From positions 62,001-126,000 of the forward strand of contig JALONN010000003.1 in assembly GCA_025454915.1 (NCBI GenBank): a stretch of DNA of 64,000 bases, read 5' to 3'. The position numbers were made by a program, and so were the translations under genes. A model generated the notes under the pieces. The model was given only the letters and a program-made list of their open reading frames with translations. It was not told the origin of the DNA and ran no database searches. The stretch is from Raineya sp. (GTDB taxonomy: Bacteria; Bacteroidota; Bacteroidia; Cytophagales; Thermonemataceae). Positions 60,913-64,000 of this stretch are shown here, in pieces. The stretch's first letter is position 1; each line of letters starts with the position of its first letter.

Positions 60913-62733
60913 ATGTCTATCCGATTCATCTATATCCTGTTTTTTCTACATAGCTTCATTGCTTTTCCTCAAAGTATTGTCAAAGTACCTATTTCTAAGG
61001 TGATACCTTCACCTATTAATGGGAAAACGGTTTCTTTTACAAAATTTATCCATACAATTGTTAATTATAACCCTCAAACAGATTCTAAAGAGAATTTTGT
61101 AATAGATTTTCGTGATATTAATGTAGTTTTTGAGGAAAAAGATGATCGAGGGGGAATGGATGATCGTTTTAATGAAGCAAATCCACCTGTATGGCATGTG
61201 AAGCGTGATATTTACATTAGTAAATGTAATTTTGATAAAGCCATGTGGTGGGTGATGAATCGAATTTTTTTTGATGGTTTTGTAACAATATCAAGTTGCA
61301 ATAATTTGAAAGCAATTTTTAAAAATTGTGTTTTTGAAAAAACGCTTCGTGTGGATAGAAATGAAATAGGCTTCTTAGATTTTGATCATACAAACTTTCA
61401 ACATGGTTTTCGTTATCATTTCAATACTATTCAAGACCATTTGAAGTTTAATCACTGTAAATTTAGCATCAATCCACTCATCAAAGATGATACTCGCTTT
61501 TCAGGGTTTGATATGTATGTGATAGAACCTCGTTTGCTCGAAATTCATCAGAAGGGAGAAGCTGATTTGACTATTGAAAATACGGAATTCAAAGTGCCTT
61601 TTCAATTTCAAAATACAGCCAAAGGGGTTATAGACATTTCTACGTCTAATTTCAATAATATGGCTTTGGTGGGCAATAAATTTGAATGTAACATCAATCT
61701 AACCAAAACAGCCATTCAAAATCAGTTTTTGTTGAATGACAGCTATATCAGTGGAAAAATTATTATTGATGCTTTCAATCTAAACCCAACCAATACACGC
61801 ATACAATGGTCAAGTGTAGCAGATAATAAAATTTCAGTATATGATAAAAACGGCAAACTGATTAATGGAGCTATGCGTAGCCAAATTAAAGATGAAGTGA
61901 TTTTTAATAATCTCATCAGTTGTTATGCTAATTTTTATACAGTATTTAAAACACAAGGCAATCGGATGTTTGCTAATAGTTGTTATGTAGAATGGAAAAA
62001 CATAGAAACCGAGTTCTTGAAAAATACTTACCAAAAAAAAGATGTCAATGTTTATTTTAATTATTTGATGAATTTGTTTCTGCGAGAATTTTGCGATTAT
62101 GGAACAAATCCTCTGAAATCTATTTATATTTCTGTCTGGGTACTTATTTCTTTTGGACTAGTCTATTTTGTCAGTCCTTTTAGAATAAATTATGATAAGA
62201 ATGAAAACAATAGTCCTTCAACAATTTATGCTAAACTGTCAATATATGCTCGTTACTTTTCAGAAGAAAATAGCCTGAAAGATATTTATTTGGAATATGT
62301 ACCTTCTGGAGTTGTTGATAACGATGCCACAAAATACGCTAATTTAGTAGAGAATAAAAAAGACAGATTACCTTCATTCTTCCATTGGGTATCTTTTCCA
62401 CTTGCTTGGTGGCAAAAGGGAAAACATCAACTCATTCTGAAATTTTATAATTGGATAGACCAATACCCAATACATTGGCATGATTTCTCAAAGGCTCAAA
62501 AAATAAAAGCATCATTGGTTTTTGGAATACTAATTGCCTTCGATTTTCTGTATTTTACGATAATTCGGGCTGTGGATTCATTCACACTAAGTCTGAATGT
62601 ATTTTCTACATTGGGTTTTGGTGAAGTCCCTGTAAAAGGAATTATTCGTTATCTAACTGTTATAGAGGGATTTGTGGGTTGGTTTTTACTTTCTATTTTT
62701 AGTGTAGCTCTTATAAGTCAAATTATACAATAA
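60913..62733 (+). CDS. Potassium-channel-like membrane protein with a large N-terminal ectodomain
   Basis: The 606-residue protein begins with a signal-like MSIRFIYILFFLHSFIAFPQ, then about 370 residues of exported, beta-rich sequence with repeated NFDKAMW/LTIENTEFK-type units suggesting a right-handed beta helix. A membrane helix lies at about 398-421, a soluble part follows to about 530, and then the end resembles a two-TM ion channel: helix ASLVFGILIAFDFLYF, the pore loop with TLGFGE at 566-571 (TVGYGD in potassium channels), and the last helix LTVIEGFVGWFLLSIFSVAL. The pore motif and its position fit the Ion_trans_2 family. Ion selectivity is inferred, and the ectodomain function is unknown. 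Confidence 0.75.
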   Translation: MSIRFIYILFFLHSFIAFPQSIVKVPISKVIPSPINGKTVSFTKFIHTIVNYNPQTDSKENFVIDFRDINVVFEEKDDRGGMDDRFNEANPPVWHVKRDIYISKCNFDKAMWWVMNRIFFDGFVTISSCNNLKAIFKNCVFEKTLRVDRNEIGFLDFDHTNFQHGFRYHFNTIQDHLKFNHCKFSINPLIKDDTRFSGFDMYVIEPRLLEIHQKGEADLTIENTEFKVPFQFQNTAKGVIDISTSNFNNMALVGNKFECNINLTKTAIQNQFLLNDSYISGKIIIDAFNLNPTNTRIQWSSVADNKISVYDKNGKLINGAMRSQIKDEVIFNNLISCYANFYTVFKTQGNRMFANSCYVEWKNIETEFLKNTYQKKDVNVYFNYLMNLFLREFCDYGTNPLKSIYISVWVLISFGLVYFVSPFRINYDKNENNSPSTIYAKLSIYARYFSEENSLKDIYLEYVPSGVVDNDATKYANLVENKKDRLPSFFHWVSFPLAWWQKGKHQLILKFYNWIDQYPIHWHDFSKAQKIKASLVFGILIAFDFLYFTIIRAVDSFTLSLNVFSTLGFGEVPVKGIIRYLTVIEGFVGWFLLSIFSVALISQIIQ

Positions 62734-62771
62734 ATAACTTTTCTACCTGTTTCATCTAAAATTATACAATT

Positions 62772-63911
62772 ATGAAAAAATGGATAATTTTATTCTGTTC
62801 TACTATTATAAGTACACTTACATTCAGCCAAACCTTAAAAGAATTTAGAGAAAAAGGACATACTGCTTTTAAAAGTGGCAATATTGATGAAGCCATTCAG
62901 ATTTATAAAAAAGGGGTGGAAACTTTTCCAAAAGATGCGACACTTTACAATAATTTGGGCTGGATGTATTATTTAAAAGAAGACTACAAAAATGCTATTA
63001 TTCATTTGCAAAAAGCAAATAATTTAGAACCTAATGATGCTCAGACACTTAAAAATATAGCAGAAGCATACTATGTTTCTAATAATTCTGATAGTGCTTT
63101 GGTTTATGCGAGTCAAGCCTTGAAAATCAATGAAAAAGATGGTTATGGATGTTTTTTGAAAGGAAAAATACTCATGGAACAACAAAAATATGAATTGGCT
63201 ATTACAGAATTTGATAAGGCAGCTACCTTAAATCCTGATGGTGCAGGTATTTACGAAAAACGAGGCTACTCTAAATTAATGCTGGAACAATATGAAGAGG
63301 CTCTTAAAGACTTCAATATTTTAATCAAATTAGAACCAGAATATCATATTGCCTACAACAACAGAGGGTATTGTACCATGATGCTCAAAGAGTATGCAAA
63401 AGCTCTCCCTGATTTTGATAAAGCTATTGCATTACGTTCTGACTACTCAACAGCTTATAACAATAAAGCCTACGCTAACTTTAAGATGGGAAAGAAAGAA
63501 GAAGCATGTAAAGACTGGCAAAAAGCTTCAGCTATGGGTAATCAGGATGCCAATAATTTTGTAGAAAGTTATTGTAAGAGTATGGAAATGACAATAGAAG
63601 GACACAGGCTTAGTCAGGGAGAAAAAATAATAGTTTCATCTTCTAAAACGCCTGTTTTTAAAGTATCGGGTATTAAAGCATATAGTAAAATTAAACTCAG
63701 TGTTGTTTTGAGTAAAGGTGTAAACTTAATTGTATTCAAATCAAATACAACTTCTACAAAAAGTACTTACACAACCACCGATAATAAAGGGAAGGCAGAT
63801 ATAAATTTAAGTAGTCTGTTAGATAAAAAAGGAAATTACCAGCTACATATTGAATATACAGACTCAGAAGGCAATACAAAAGAAATGGATTGTATTATGA
63901 AGTGGAAATAA
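62772..63911 (+). CDS. Secreted TPR protein with C-terminal beta domain
   Basis: A signal peptide (MKKWIILFCSTIISTLTFSQ) is followed by about seven TPRs (residues 20-250) with patterns such as ATLYNNLGWMYYLKEDYKNA and AYNNRGYCTMMLKEYAKALP, and EACKDWQKASAMGNQDA closing the array. The C-terminal 120 residues form a beta-like domain (SYCKSMEMTIEGHRLSQGEK, ending in KEMDCIMKWK). It resembles the split TPR protein at 3612-5097 in general layout. It is exported and probably mediates protein contacts at the envelope. It begins 38 bases after the channel-like gene. Confidence 0.85.
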   Translation: MKKWIILFCSTIISTLTFSQTLKEFREKGHTAFKSGNIDEAIQIYKKGVETFPKDATLYNNLGWMYYLKEDYKNAIIHLQKANNLEPNDAQTLKNIAEAYYVSNNSDSALVYASQALKINEKDGYGCFLKGKILMEQQKYELAITEFDKAATLNPDGAGIYEKRGYSKLMLEQYEEALKDFNILIKLEPEYHIAYNNRGYCTMMLKEYAKALPDFDKAIALRSDYSTAYNNKAYANFKMGKKEEACKDWQKASAMGNQDANNFVESYCKSMEMTIEGHRLSQGEKIIVSSSKTPVFKVSGIKAYSKIKLSVVLSKGVNLIVFKSNTTSTKSTYTTTDNKGKADINLSSLLDKKGNYQLHIEYTDSEGNTKEMDCIMKWK

Positions 63912-63927
63912 ATATTACAGAAAATAG

Positions 63928-63964
63928 AAACCTTATAGGATTTGAAATCCTATAAGGTTTTGTT
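63928..63964 (+). terminator. Terminator, CCTATAAGG-type palindrome
   Basis: A 16-base near-perfect palindrome (AAACCTTATAGGATTT at 63928-63943 with its complement at 63945-63960), followed by T-rich sequence. The last 90 bases of the window contain no gene. Confidence 0.7.
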
Positions 63965-64000
63965 TATCATATCAGATATTCCCATAAAATTCAGGATAAC

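Overview
The window is a gene-dense, AT-rich stretch of a Bacteroidota chromosome, most likely from the class Cytophagia. The evidence is a gingipain-family (C25) protein and a subtilase that both end in type IX secretion (T9SS) sorting domains, the acpP-fabF-rnc block, DUF3667, DUF4783 and fasciclin lipoproteins, LytS/LytTR signalling, many small signal-peptide proteins and lipoproteins, weak ribosome binding sites, and several promoters of the Bacteroidota type (TTG - 19 to 20 bases - TAnnTTTG). I see no rRNA, tRNA, CRISPR array, prophage or insertion sequence. No species name can be given from the sequence alone.

Layout. 1-5.6 kb (minus strand): a partial small gene, a Moco-sulfurase-like aminotransferase, a rhodanese-membrane protein, an unknown thiol-motif protein in an operon with the pseudouridine synthase rluE, and a TPR envelope gene that appears split by a frameshift. 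5.8-12.3 kb (plus): secreted proteins, an LRR gene followed by a decayed duplicate, a membrane protein with a winged-helix-like segment at each end, a lipoprotein with a 9-G tract near its 3' end, and a VWA (YfbK-like) protein. 12.4-18.2 kb: two tandem membrane paralogs beside rnr, a four-helix-bundle protein, a glutathione peroxidase and an LDH2-type dehydrogenase. 18.3-28.7 kb: a 1683-residue C25 peptidase (PorU2-like), an Rnl2-type RNA ligase, small lipoproteins (one with a His/Lys-rich tail) and a gamma-glutamyltransferase. 28.7-36.1 kb: a tight three-gene operon with two PH-like membrane paralogs, an NAD-kinase-like protein beside an SPFH protein, a BatD-like protein and a LOG-family hydrolase. 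36.3-40.7 kb (plus): GMC oxidoreductase, CaiB CoA-transferase, TauE/SafE exporter and TetR regulator, a plausible catabolic unit. 40.6-50.5 kb: gamma-carbonic anhydrase, secreted subtilase, UPF0316, mraY, menE, nadC, a DUF4783 protein and a saccharopine-dehydrogenase-like enzyme. 50.6-56 kb: DUF3667 protein, three-domain fasciclin lipoprotein, and a LytS-LytTR-outer-membrane-protein operon. 56-64 kb: bioA, acpP-fabF-rnc followed by two paralogous unknown proteins, a potassium-channel-like protein with a large extracytoplasmic domain, and a TPR protein.

Most of the window is housekeeping metabolism mixed with envelope and secreted proteins. No single block is clearly a new system. The best candidates for new biology are the NAD-kinase-like/SPFH pair, the PH-like three-gene operon, the channel-like protein, the tandem unknown genes behind rnc, and the overlapping leader hairpins in front of the fasciclin gene. 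Family assignments come from reading motifs, not from database searches.
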